Of a DNA stretch of 36,777 bases, positions 1-8,126 are shown piece by piece. The notes under the pieces were generated by a model. That model was given only the letters and a program-made list of their open reading frames with translations, made no database searches and was not told where the DNA came from. The DNA is taken from the NCBI GenBank assembly GCA_964564735.1, contig CAZMCH010000036.1, positions 1 through 36,777 of the forward strand. The letters run 5' to 3'. The first letter of the stretch is position 1, and each line of letters starts with the position of its first letter. Made by a program: the position numbers and the translations under genes. Source of the DNA: CAZMCH01 sp964564735. Its GTDB lineage: Bacteria > Poribacteria > DTPJ01.

Positions 1-284
1 GTCAGTTCGATATAAGAATGAACCACAAAGACACTAAAACACAAAGTATCACAAAGGATTAGAGATTAAATCTTTAACATTGCATTTTTACAAGAAAACC
101 ATTTATTTTCAATAGCCTATCCTCTGATTTCATCTGTTTAAAAAATCAGAGATAATCAGCGTTACACAGTCAGCGAAAATCAGCGGTTTATTCCTTTTTT
201 GCAACGTTAAAAAACTTCAATCTTATTTCTTGCTTTGTGCCTTTGTGTCTTGGTGGTAAATACAATTCTTTACGTCGAACTCAC
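1..284. repeat. Imperfect terminal-inverted-repeat element (MITE-like)
   Basis: The first ~60 bases are an imperfect inverted copy of bases ~225-284. The left end begins GTCAGTTCGATAT and the reverse complement of the right end begins GTGAGTTCGACGT. Both then run through an AAGAAT-like stretch into a purine-rich ACCA.AAGACAC...CACAAAG tract. The interior (about 120-190) holds short degenerate repeats of the type ATCAGCG. No reading frame of note lies inside, so if mobile it would be non-autonomous. The left end touches the window edge, so the true boundary is unknown. The inverted relation is seen directly; mobility is inferred. Confidence 0.55.
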
Positions 285-309
285 GTTAAATAATTATTTT
301 TTATGATAC

Positions 310-331
310 GGACAGGTTTGGATACCTGTCC
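310..331. repeat. Perfect 8-bp hairpin downstream of the AOR gene
   Basis: GGACAGGT (310-317) and ACCTGTCC (324-331) form a perfect stem around a 6-base loop. It lies 38 bases past the stop of the minus-strand oxidoreductase gene and could act as its 3' hairpin. No U-run follows directly on the minus strand, so it is a poor intrinsic terminator and may instead be a dispersed intergenic palindrome. Confidence 0.5.
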
Positions 332-369
332 TTACATCTCATAGCATCAAAAACTAATCTGGTTAAGCA

Positions 370-2196
370 CTAGACAATATCAGATGTTGGAATTCCTTCT
401 TTATTCCAACCACGCATATCGTAATATTCTTGAAGCATTTTTTCTATATTTTCTTGTGTAATTCTTGTGCCTTCTGATTGTCCACCAGTCAAAGGTTCTT
501 CCATTATCCTATACGGAAGTAGGTCGTCCTTCATGGTTACGCCTTCCCTAGTAGCAAGCAGACGTTCAAGGTTGTATATTCTTGCACCAATTGTATCTAT
601 GTCTTCAACTTTCCAGCCAAAATCAGTGACCGAATTAATTAACTTGACAATCCAGTCTTTTGTAATAGCCCTTCCAGCAAAGAAGCAGACTATAAGGGAA
701 TCCAGAACACTTCTCAAATCCTGTATGCCTTTAACAAGACCAGCTTTTCCCTCAGTAGAAATCGGATCGAAATTCTGGAATTCAGAAGCAACTGTCCATG
801 ATTTCAAATGACACGCCCCTCTGATTGATGTTGCATAGGTTAATCCCATACCCCATACACCTCTTGGATCATAGGCAGGAACTTCCATGCCTTTGACGTG
901 CAAGGCAAATTTCTCGCTTTCATGACCGATCTTCTTGGATGCTGATCTTACACCATCTGCCAGAATATCACCAAGCCAATCTTCACGTATTCCTATCTTT
1001 TTTATCATACCCAATACTGCTTCGGAACTTCCCCATCTAAGCAGATTACCATCGACCTTGTTTTTATCCAATAATCCCTTTTGGTAACATTCCATTGCAA
1101 ATCCAATAACTCCACCAACAGATATAGTATCTATGCCATATTCATTACAGGCTTTATTTGCTGCAATTATATGACCATAATCTATAATACCAACGTTTGC
1201 CCCTAATGACCATGCTGTCTCAAATTCAGGACCTTTTGTTGGTTTACCAGCCCATTCTCCGCGATCTGGTGTTACTACATGACCCGATTTTATTGGGCAG
1301 TTAAGGCAATTGACGAAGCTAGCTTCCTCATCTTTGGTAACCTCCTTCTCAAAACCCTTTGTATCAATTTTTCCTTCAATTTCAGGATAGGTCAATATTT
1401 CTTGGTAGTTTTTTGATGGTAGTATACCAAACTCAGCAGTTGTATCCATCCAGATTATTGATCCAAATTTGGGAAGCTGTTCACCTGTAACAGCATTGGT
1501 TTTCATATCTTGAATAAGACCATGAAGCGTTTCTTTTAGCCCTGATAAATCATATATTTGAAACGCATCTTTCTTTTCTGTTGAATTAACTGCAATCGCT
1601 TTGAGATTTTTGCTTGCAAATACAGCTCCCAATCCGCCACGTCCAGAACATCTCAAACCATCATAAACACCAGCAAATTTGACAGGATTTGGTAAGTCAG
1701 CAGATAAACCAGTGCATACGACTGTATCCGCACCTGATCTCTCTTTTATGGAGTTTTGAACTTCTGAAACCATCTTACCCCATACAAAAGAGGCATCACG
1801 AATCTCAACATTATCGCCATCAATATAGATATATTTCGGTCCATCAGCTTTGCCTTTGATTATTATACCATCATAACCCGATCTTTTCAGATTGACACCG
1901 AGTTTTCCTCCTGAGTTACTACAAAGATATATATTCGTCAATGGACTTTTGCTAACCCATTCATATTTTTGACAGGAATATATGCCAGTTCCAGTGAAAG
2001 GTCCTGTCATCATTATTATCACATTATCAGCAGAAAGCGGATCAATGCCCGGCTTAAGAAGATCGTATAAATATCTAGCCCCAAGCCCTCTACCGCCAAC
2101 ATAATCTCTTGCGTATTGCTCATTTAACGGCTGTTTTTCAATTTCCCCAGTAGTCATATTGACTACAAGAATAACTCCTGCATAGGAATACAGCAT
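370..2196 (-). CDS. Tungsten-type aldehyde:ferredoxin oxidoreductase family protein
   Basis: This is a 608-residue AOR-family enzyme. The family uses a tungsten (or molybdenum) bis-pterin cofactor and one [4Fe-4S] cluster to oxidise aldehydes to acids with ferredoxin in the cytoplasm. The N-terminal pterin-binding domain is clear (YVGGRGLGARYLYDLL; FTGTG; SNSGGKLGVNLKRSGYDGIIIKG), and the length matches the family. The start is ATG at 2196 because AAGGAG lies six bases upstream; an ATG 15 bases further up lies before that site. The usual cluster motif C-x2-C-x3-C appears as Cys297, Cys300 and Ser304, with a distant Cys504, so one expected ligand is Ser. It is a single gene without an adjacent ferredoxin or pterin-synthesis gene. 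The substrate cannot be told from sequence. Confidence 0.9.
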   Translation of the reverse strand: MLYSYAGVILVVNMTTGEIEKQPLNEQYARDYVGGRGLGARYLYDLLKPGIDPLSADNVIIMMTGPFTGTGIYSCQKYEWVSKSPLTNIYLCSNSGGKLGVNLKRSGYDGIIIKGKADGPKYIYIDGDNVEIRDASFVWGKMVSEVQNSIKERSGADTVVCTGLSADLPNPVKFAGVYDGLRCSGRGGLGAVFASKNLKAIAVNSTEKKDAFQIYDLSGLKETLHGLIQDMKTNAVTGEQLPKFGSIIWMDTTAEFGILPSKNYQEILTYPEIEGKIDTKGFEKEVTKDEEASFVNCLNCPIKSGHVVTPDRGEWAGKPTKGPEFETAWSLGANVGIIDYGHIIAANKACNEYGIDTISVGGVIGFAMECYQKGLLDKNKVDGNLLRWGSSEAVLGMIKKIGIREDWLGDILADGVRSASKKIGHESEKFALHVKGMEVPAYDPRGVWGMGLTYATSIRGACHLKSWTVASEFQNFDPISTEGKAGLVKGIQDLRSVLDSLIVCFFAGRAITKDWIVKLINSVTDFGWKVEDIDTIGARIYNLERLLATREGVTMKDDLLPYRIMEEPLTGGQSEGTRITQENIEKMLQEYYDMRGWNKEGIPTSDIV

Positions 2197-2630
2197 AAAA
2201 AACTCCTTCATTTTTTGGATATTTTTTATTTATCCAACAAATAACCCATTGAACTATATCTCAATTAATATATGTTGATTCCATTCTCATTCAAACAGAA
2301 ATATATTATCAGAATTCAATGATATATATTTTAACATACAAACGATTTTTTTTCTAATCTTTTCTGCTCAAATCAGAAATTCCTTATGCAATATTCTATT
2401 GAGATTATATTCTATTTAGGCGAGGGCGATAATGCTTTATCTTTCTAGTTGTGAGATAACAAAGAAATGAACAATGAGGATACCCAAAGTAGAGCTATCT
2501 ATTCACTTTGGATAAAGGGTTAGTAAGTATTTATAATTAAGTCGGAATGGAAAATTATACAAAACGATTGACATGCACAGAATTTGCTAAGGGGCAAAAA
2601 TGAAATCTGCCCCTTTTTTGTTTATATTAA
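2197..2630. other. Intergenic region between lon and the AOR gene
   Basis: This 434-base AT-rich stretch separates two minus-strand genes. It contains the AOR ribosome-binding site (2203-2208) and presumably its promoter, although no convincing -35/-10 pair was found on the minus strand. At its right end is a GC-rich hairpin with a plus-strand T-run, listed separately. A shorter dyad (CCAAAG ... CTTTGG, about 2484-2510) lies in the middle. No gene is supported here. Confidence 0.5.
2591..2619 (+). terminator. Intrinsic-terminator-like hairpin
   Basis: GGGGCA (2591-2596) pairs with TGCCCC (2608-2613) across an 11-base loop, followed by six T residues on the plus strand. On the minus strand the stem lies 18 bases past the lon stop and could be its 3' end, but there the run after the stem is only TT. 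The stronger orientation is therefore plus, where no gene lies upstream. Confidence 0.55.
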
Positions 2631-5108
2631 TCACGCATGGACTTGAGTATAGCTTGGGACACTTTCTCTTGTCTTCTTTACTTTTGTAGAATCAGAACGC
2701 TTTATTGATAGGGCAATCTCCAAAACCTCGTCCATGTTGTCAACTGTGTGAAATGTTAATTGGTCACGAATTTCTTCTGGAATCTCATCAATATCCTTTT
2801 TATTTCTAATTGGAAGTATAACTTCATTCATTCCAGCCCTATGTGCAGCGAGAACCTTTTCTTTTACCCCTCCAATTGGCATTACTTTGCCTCTTAGAGT
2901 TATTTCGCCAGTCATAACAAGCCCTTCTTTTATTGGTGTATCTGTTGCAAGTGAAGCCATCGCTGTAGCCATTGTTATCCCAGCAGAAGGACCATCCTTT
3001 GGAGTTGCACCAGAAGGCACATGGACATGAACATCATATTTATCAAAGAATTCGGGATCAATACCCAATAGATCAGCTTTTGATTTAACATAACTTAACG
3101 CTGCTTGTGCGGATTCTTTCATCACATCACCAAGTTGTCCTGTAATCGTAAGCGATTCTCCTTTTCTGAGATTTTGCCTCATTTTCACTGCCTCAACAAA
3201 TATTATTTCACCGCCAGTCATAGTCCATGCCATACCAACAGCAACTCCCGACTCGTTAGCTCGTTCTGCAACTTCTGAATGGAATGTTTCAGGTCCTAGA
3301 TAATTGTGTATCTGATCTTCTGAAATATTGCTCTTGGCATCTTCGTTTTGTGCTATAGCCTTTGCTGTTTTTCGGCAGATAGTTCCTATTTCGCGTTCAA
3401 GATTTCTGACACCTGCCTCTCTTGTATAGTCACGTATAACCTTCAATATTCCTTCATCGGATATACTCATCTGCTCATTTGTCAAGCCATGCGCATCAAG
3501 CTGTTTTGGCAAAAGGAATTTTTTTGCTATATTCAGCTTTTCTGTTTCTGTATAGCCCGGCAAACGTAAAACTTCCATTCTGTCTAATAAAGCAGGTGGT
3601 ATTGTATCCAGAACGTTTGCAGTGGTAATAAACATTACATTAGAAAGGTCAAATGCAACATCAAGATAATGATCACTAAAAGCGTTATTTTGCTCAGGGT
3701 CAAGCACTTCCAGAAGTGCTGCTGCAGGATCCCCACGAAAATCATGCCCTAACTTATCTATCTCATCAAGCATAAATACAGGATTATTTGATTCTGCTTT
3801 TTTCATTCCTTGGAGTATTCTGCCGGGTAATGAACCTATATAAGTCCTTCTATGCCCCCTAATTTCAGCCTCATCACGAACGCCGCCAAGTGAAATACGG
3901 ACAAATTTTCGTCCCATTGCTCTTGCAATTGATTTTCCCAATGAAGTCTTACCAACACCCGGAGGACCAACAAAACATAAAATAGGACCTTTCATATCTG
4001 ATTTTAGTTTTCTAACCGCAAGATATTCAAGTATGCGATCTTTGACTTTTTCAAGATCATAATGATCTTCATCAAGGATTTGCTTTGCCATAGTTATATC
4101 TAACATGTCGTTTGTGGTTTTCTTCCAAGGAACATCAAGTAGCCAATCAAGATATGTCCTAGAAACAGTATACTCAGCAGAAGATGGGTGCATACGAGAA
4201 AGCCTATTTAACTCACGTTTTGCCTGTTTTTTAGCTTCTGTCGGCATTCCAGCTTTTTCTATTTGCTTTTCAAGTTCCTTAAGTTCAGATGCTTCATCTT
4301 CGTCTTCACCAAGTTCAGTTCTTATTGCATCCATCTGCTTTCTAAGATAAAATTCCTTTTGAGCCTTATCCATTTCGCCTTTAGCTTCATTCTGAATCTT
4401 ATTGCTTAGTTCCAGAACAGATAATTCTTTTGCCATAATAGATTTAAGCGATGTCAATCTTTCTTTAACATTGGTCATTTCAAGCAACCTTTGCTTGTGT
4501 GCAATCGGGACGCTATCCATATACATCGCTATCATATCTGCGGTAACAGATGGCTCCATTCCACGAGCCATAAGTGTTAAGTCATGGGGTATTTCTTCAG
4601 AAAGAGATGCAATTTTTCCCAATAAAGACCTTACACTCCGTTCAAGTGCCTCTAATTCAGTATCCATCTCCATTTCTTCTTGTAATACTTCTACTCTGGC
4701 AACCATATAAGGTTTATCAGTATCCAAAAACTCAACAAAGCGCACTCTAGCAACACCATGCACCCAAATCTGCACTATATTGTTTGGAAATTGAAGTTGT
4801 TTTACTATCTTACCAACAATACCGACAGAAAATAGGTCACTTGGTTTTGGATCGTCTATATCCTTTCTTTGTTGAGTAACAAGGGCAATAAAGCCATTAG
4901 ATTTATTTGCGTCCTCAACCAGTTTTAATGCTGGTGGTTTGCCAATCATAAATGGTGCAACAAGATGAGGATAGATTACTATATCCCTTAACGGTAGAAT
5001 CCCTAACTCTAATGGAAATTCAGGATTCTTCTCATCTTTATTCAAACCATCATAAGGAACCGGCAACACAATAAAGCGGTTTCCTCTGTCTTCTCGATCA
5101 TCAGCCAT
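2631..5108 (-). CDS. lon: ATP-dependent protease Lon
   Basis: Lon is a homo-hexameric cytoplasmic AAA+ serine protease that degrades misfolded and some regulatory proteins. All parts are present in 825 residues. The N-terminal substrate-binding LON domain runs from about 35 to 235, followed by a helical linker. The AAA+ module has Walker A GPPGVGKT at 381-388 and Walker B FMLDEIDKL. The protease domain has catalytic Ser708 (PKDGPSAG) and Lys751 (GGVKEKVLAA). The ATG at 5108 is preceded by AAAGGTG at good spacing. It follows clpB on the same strand with a 55-base gap, so the two quality-control genes are probably co-transcribed. It is slightly longer than the E. coli enzyme (784) because of N- and C-terminal extensions. 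Confidence 0.97.
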   Translation of the reverse strand: MADDREDRGNRFIVLPVPYDGLNKDEKNPEFPLELGILPLRDIVIYPHLVAPFMIGKPPALKLVEDANKSNGFIALVTQQRKDIDDPKPSDLFSVGIVGKIVKQLQFPNNIVQIWVHGVARVRFVEFLDTDKPYMVARVEVLQEEMEMDTELEALERSVRSLLGKIASLSEEIPHDLTLMARGMEPSVTADMIAMYMDSVPIAHKQRLLEMTNVKERLTSLKSIMAKELSVLELSNKIQNEAKGEMDKAQKEFYLRKQMDAIRTELGEDEDEASELKELEKQIEKAGMPTEAKKQAKRELNRLSRMHPSSAEYTVSRTYLDWLLDVPWKKTTNDMLDITMAKQILDEDHYDLEKVKDRILEYLAVRKLKSDMKGPILCFVGPPGVGKTSLGKSIARAMGRKFVRISLGGVRDEAEIRGHRRTYIGSLPGRILQGMKKAESNNPVFMLDEIDKLGHDFRGDPAAALLEVLDPEQNNAFSDHYLDVAFDLSNVMFITTANVLDTIPPALLDRMEVLRLPGYTETEKLNIAKKFLLPKQLDAHGLTNEQMSISDEGILKVIRDYTREAGVRNLEREIGTICRKTAKAIAQNEDAKSNISEDQIHNYLGPETFHSEVAERANESGVAVGMAWTMTGGEIIFVEAVKMRQNLRKGESLTITGQLGDVMKESAQAALSYVKSKADLLGIDPEFFDKYDVHVHVPSGATPKDGPSAGITMATAMASLATDTPIKEGLVMTGEITLRGKVMPIGGVKEKVLAAHRAGMNEVILPIRNKKDIDEIPEEIRDQLTFHTVDNMDEVLEIALSIKRSDSTKVKKTRESVPSYTQVHA

Positions 5109-5128
5109 AATTTATCACCTTTCTAAAA

Positions 5129-5156
5129 TGACATTAAATCATTTAATCTAATGTCA
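5129..5156. promoter_or_regulatory. Perfect 8-bp dyad between clpB and lon
   Basis: TGACATTA (5129-5136) and TAATGTCA (5149-5156) form a perfect inverted repeat with a 12-base spacer, inside the 55-base clpB-lon gap and just upstream of the lon ribosome-binding site. It could be an operator or an mRNA hairpin affecting lon expression. It does not match CIRCE (TTAGCACTC...GAGTGCTAA) or HAIR-type heat-shock operators. Function is unproven. Confidence 0.4.
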
Positions 5157-5163
5157 GTATATA

Positions 5164-7749
5164 TTAAACGACTGAAAAAACCAGTTCGTCATTAGCTACA
5201 TCAACTTTTATTTTATCGCCTTCTGAAAACTCTCCTTGAAGTGCCTTCATTGCTAATTGATCAAGTATATATTGCTGTATAGCCCTTTTGATTGGTCTTG
5301 CACCATAAACAGGATCATAGCCAACATTTGCAATAAATTCCTTTGCTTCAGGAGATAATACAACATCAATCTTTTTATCAGAAAGCCTTTGTTTAAGTTT
5401 ATTTATCTGTATATCAACAATTTCCTTTATTTGTTCTATTCCTAACCTATTAAATACAATAATTTCATCAATTCTGTTTAAAAATTCTGGTTTAAATTCG
5501 CTTCTGAGAACGTCCATTACTTTTTCACGCATTTCGTCAGCATTGTTATCTGTTAGATTCTGTATCCAGTGGCTTCCGACATTAGAGGTCATTATTATAA
5601 CAGTGTTTTTAAAGTCAACGGTTCTGCCATGACCATCGGTTAGCCTCCCATCATCAAGTATCTGCAATAAAACGTTGAATACGTCATTATGTGCTTTTTC
5701 GATCTCATCAAAAAGTATCACACTATATGGGTGACGCCTAACTGCCTCAGTTAGTTGACCGCCTTCATCATATCCTACATATCCGGGAGGCGCGCCTATT
5801 AGACGTGAAACAGTATGTTTTTCCATGTATTCACTCATATCAAGTCTGATCATAGCATTTTCATCATCAAAAAGAAATTCTGCCAAAGCCCTAGCTAATT
5901 CTGTCTTACCAACGCCAGTCGGTCCCAAGAATATAAACGAACCTATTGGACGATTAGGGTCTTGCAGACCTGCCCTTGCACGTCTGACAGCCTTTGATAC
6001 CGCATCAATTGCGTTATCCTGACCAACAACACGTTTGCGCAGATTTTCCTCCATGTGTATAAGTTTATCAATTTCGCCTTGCATCAGCTTTGATAACGGA
6101 ATATTTGTCCATTTGCTAACGACTTCTGCAATATCTTCCTCGTCAACTTCCTCTTTGAGCATTTTCTTTTCATGCTGGATCTCAGCGAGTTTTCGGTTTT
6201 CTTCTTCTAATTTGGCATTTAATTCAACTAATTTTCCATATCTAATTTCACTAGCCCTATTATAATCGCTGTTTCTAATTGCTGTTTCTTCCTCAACTTT
6301 TGCACTTTCAATATCTTCTTTTATTTTCTGAATATTTTGAATAGCTATTTTTTCATTCTGCCAATGTGCTTTCATTTCAGCAAGTTGCTCATTTAGCGAT
6401 GCTAGTTCTTCATCTAATTTATCAAGTCGTTCTTTTGACGCTTTATCGGTCTCTTTTGCTAAAACCTGACGTTCAATCTGTAATTGCATAACTCTACGCT
6501 GTATTTCATCAATCTCTGTTGGAACGCTGTCAATTTCAATTCTTAGCTTTGATGCCGCTTCATCTATTAAATCAATTGCTTTGTCAGGTAAAAATCTATC
6601 AGAAATATATCTATCGGATAAAATAGCAGCAGAAACAATTGCAGAATCCTGTATTCTTACACCATGATGGACTTCATAGCGTTCTTTCAATCCTCGTAAT
6701 ATTGCTATAGTATCCTCAACAGATGGGGCATCAACAAGCACTGGTTGAAATCTTCGTTCAAGTGCTGCGTCCTTCTCAATGTGCTTTCTGTATTCATCAA
6801 GGGTTGTTGCACCGATACAGCGCAGTTGACCACGCGCTAATGCTGGTTTTAGCATGTTAGATGCGTCTATTGCACCTTCTGCAGCGCCTGCACCAACAAG
6901 CGTATGTAATTCGTCTATAAATAATATGATTGCACCTTCTGATTCCTCTACTTCTTTGAGAACAGCCTTTAATCTATCCTCAAATTCGCCTCTGTATTTT
7001 GATCCCGCAACCATTGAACCCAGATCAAGCGCAAGTAAAGTTTTATCTTTAAGGCTTTCAGGGACATCACCAGAAGCAATTCTTTGTGCTAAACCCTCAA
7101 CAATAGCAGTTTTTCCAACACCCGGTTCACCTATCAAAACGGGATTATTCTTTGTTCGTCTTGATAATACTTGCATTACTCTTCTTATTTCGTCATCTCT
7201 ACCAATAACAGGATCGAGTTTGCCTTTTTTGGCAAGTTCTGTTATGTCCCGACCAAATCGTTTTAATGCCTGATATTTATCTTCTGGATTTTGATCTGTA
7301 ACCCTGTTATTTCCTCGAACTTCTACAAGTGCCTTGAATATACTGTCTTTGTTTGCACCATATTCCCTCAAGATCCTACCAGCAGATGATTCCTTGATTT
7401 CAGATATAGCAAGCAATAGATGTTCTGTGCTTAGATATTCATCTTTTAGGCGTTGCGCTTCGTTCCAAGCATTATCAAAAACTTTTTTTAGATTGTTGGA
7501 TATATAGCTTTGTGCAGTTGCACCATATTGTTTGGGCATTTTGTCTAATTCTGCCTGCACTTGCTTATAAATTGTTCCCGTATTTATACCAAGTTTTTGT
7601 AAAATAGCTGGAATAATGCCATCTTCCTGATCTATCAATGCAGAAAGCAAATGTTCAGGTTCAATTGCCTGATGATTATATTTATCGGCAAGTTCCTGAG
7701 AATTCTGAACCGCTTCCTGAGCCTTCAATGTAAATTTATCAAATCGCAT
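5164..7749 (-). CDS. clpB: ATP-dependent disaggregase ClpB
   Basis: ClpB is a hexameric Hsp100 chaperone that extracts polypeptides from aggregates together with DnaK. Its 861 residues match the family. The N-domain covers 1 to about 145. NBD1 has Walker A GEPGVGKT at 207-214 and Walker B ILFIDELHTL. The coiled-coil M-domain, rich in E/K heptads, covers roughly 410-525. NBD2 has Walker A GPTGVGKT at 609-616 and arginine-finger region LNRIDEII. The M-domain marks it as ClpB rather than ClpA or ClpC. AAGGAAG precedes ATG 7749. It heads a clpB-lon pair. dnaK/grpE are not in this window. Confidence 0.97.
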   Translation of the reverse strand: MRFDKFTLKAQEAVQNSQELADKYNHQAIEPEHLLSALIDQEDGIIPAILQKLGINTGTIYKQVQAELDKMPKQYGATAQSYISNNLKKVFDNAWNEAQRLKDEYLSTEHLLLAISEIKESSAGRILREYGANKDSIFKALVEVRGNNRVTDQNPEDKYQALKRFGRDITELAKKGKLDPVIGRDDEIRRVMQVLSRRTKNNPVLIGEPGVGKTAIVEGLAQRIASGDVPESLKDKTLLALDLGSMVAGSKYRGEFEDRLKAVLKEVEESEGAIILFIDELHTLVGAGAAEGAIDASNMLKPALARGQLRCIGATTLDEYRKHIEKDAALERRFQPVLVDAPSVEDTIAILRGLKERYEVHHGVRIQDSAIVSAAILSDRYISDRFLPDKAIDLIDEAASKLRIEIDSVPTEIDEIQRRVMQLQIERQVLAKETDKASKERLDKLDEELASLNEQLAEMKAHWQNEKIAIQNIQKIKEDIESAKVEEETAIRNSDYNRASEIRYGKLVELNAKLEEENRKLAEIQHEKKMLKEEVDEEDIAEVVSKWTNIPLSKLMQGEIDKLIHMEENLRKRVVGQDNAIDAVSKAVRRARAGLQDPNRPIGSFIFLGPTGVGKTELARALAEFLFDDENAMIRLDMSEYMEKHTVSRLIGAPPGYVGYDEGGQLTEAVRRHPYSVILFDEIEKAHNDVFNVLLQILDDGRLTDGHGRTVDFKNTVIIMTSNVGSHWIQNLTDNNADEMREKVMDVLRSEFKPEFLNRIDEIIVFNRLGIEQIKEIVDIQINKLKQRLSDKKIDVVLSPEAKEFIANVGYDPVYGARPIKRAIQQYILDQLAMKALQGEFSEGDKIKVDVANDELVFSVV

Positions 7750-8126
7750 ATTTCAACACTTCCTTTTGGAATTTAAGATTATATTTTATACATCAAGCTA
7801 CAAGCAATTATCATGCCATTTGACAAGTTGTTCATCAAAAACGTTCCAATATATAACAATTAATGATATATCTTTTTCTGGTTTTTGTTTGCATTTATAT
7901 AAAATTGCAAAATTAAATGTCATTTTGTCATTTATAAATAATTTATATGTCATATTGGCTTATTATTTCGTGCTTGCTTTGAGGAGAATTATGTTGTATT
8001 ATTTCCTTTAAATGTCTATTATGCCCCTTAAATTTAATCTGGAAAAAACAATATATGATACTAACAAAAATATCCACCAAATTTCGTATATAAGCAATTT
8101 TAATTCGTTTGATAGAAAGGAACACC
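7750..8126. other. Divergent intergenic region upstream of clpB and the MR-family gene
   Basis: This 377-base AT-rich region lies between two divergently transcribed genes. The half near clpB carries a plausible sigma70-type promoter, listed separately. On the plus side the ribosome-binding site GAAAGG (8115-8120) precedes the MR-family ATG, but no confident plus-strand promoter was found. No CIRCE or HAIR heat-shock operator was seen. An open frame crossing 7943-8248 on the minus strand is a shadow. Confidence 0.5.
7778..7807 (-). promoter_or_regulatory. Candidate sigma70 promoter for clpB-lon
   Basis: Read on the minus strand, TTGCTT (7802-7807) is followed after 18 bases by a perfect TATAAT (7778-7783). 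Transcription would start near 7771, giving a leader of about 20 bases before ATG 7749. It is a housekeeping-type match, not a sigma32-type one. Confidence 0.45.

Noticed and set aside
2467..2523. 18-codon plus-strand ORF in the lon-AOR gap
   Set aside because: Too short, no strong ribosome-binding site, no recognisable motif, and fits chance in this AT-rich stretch.
2568..2573. TTGACA -35-like box on the plus strand
   Set aside because: Seventeen bases on lies GGGGCA, the terminator stem, not a -10 box.
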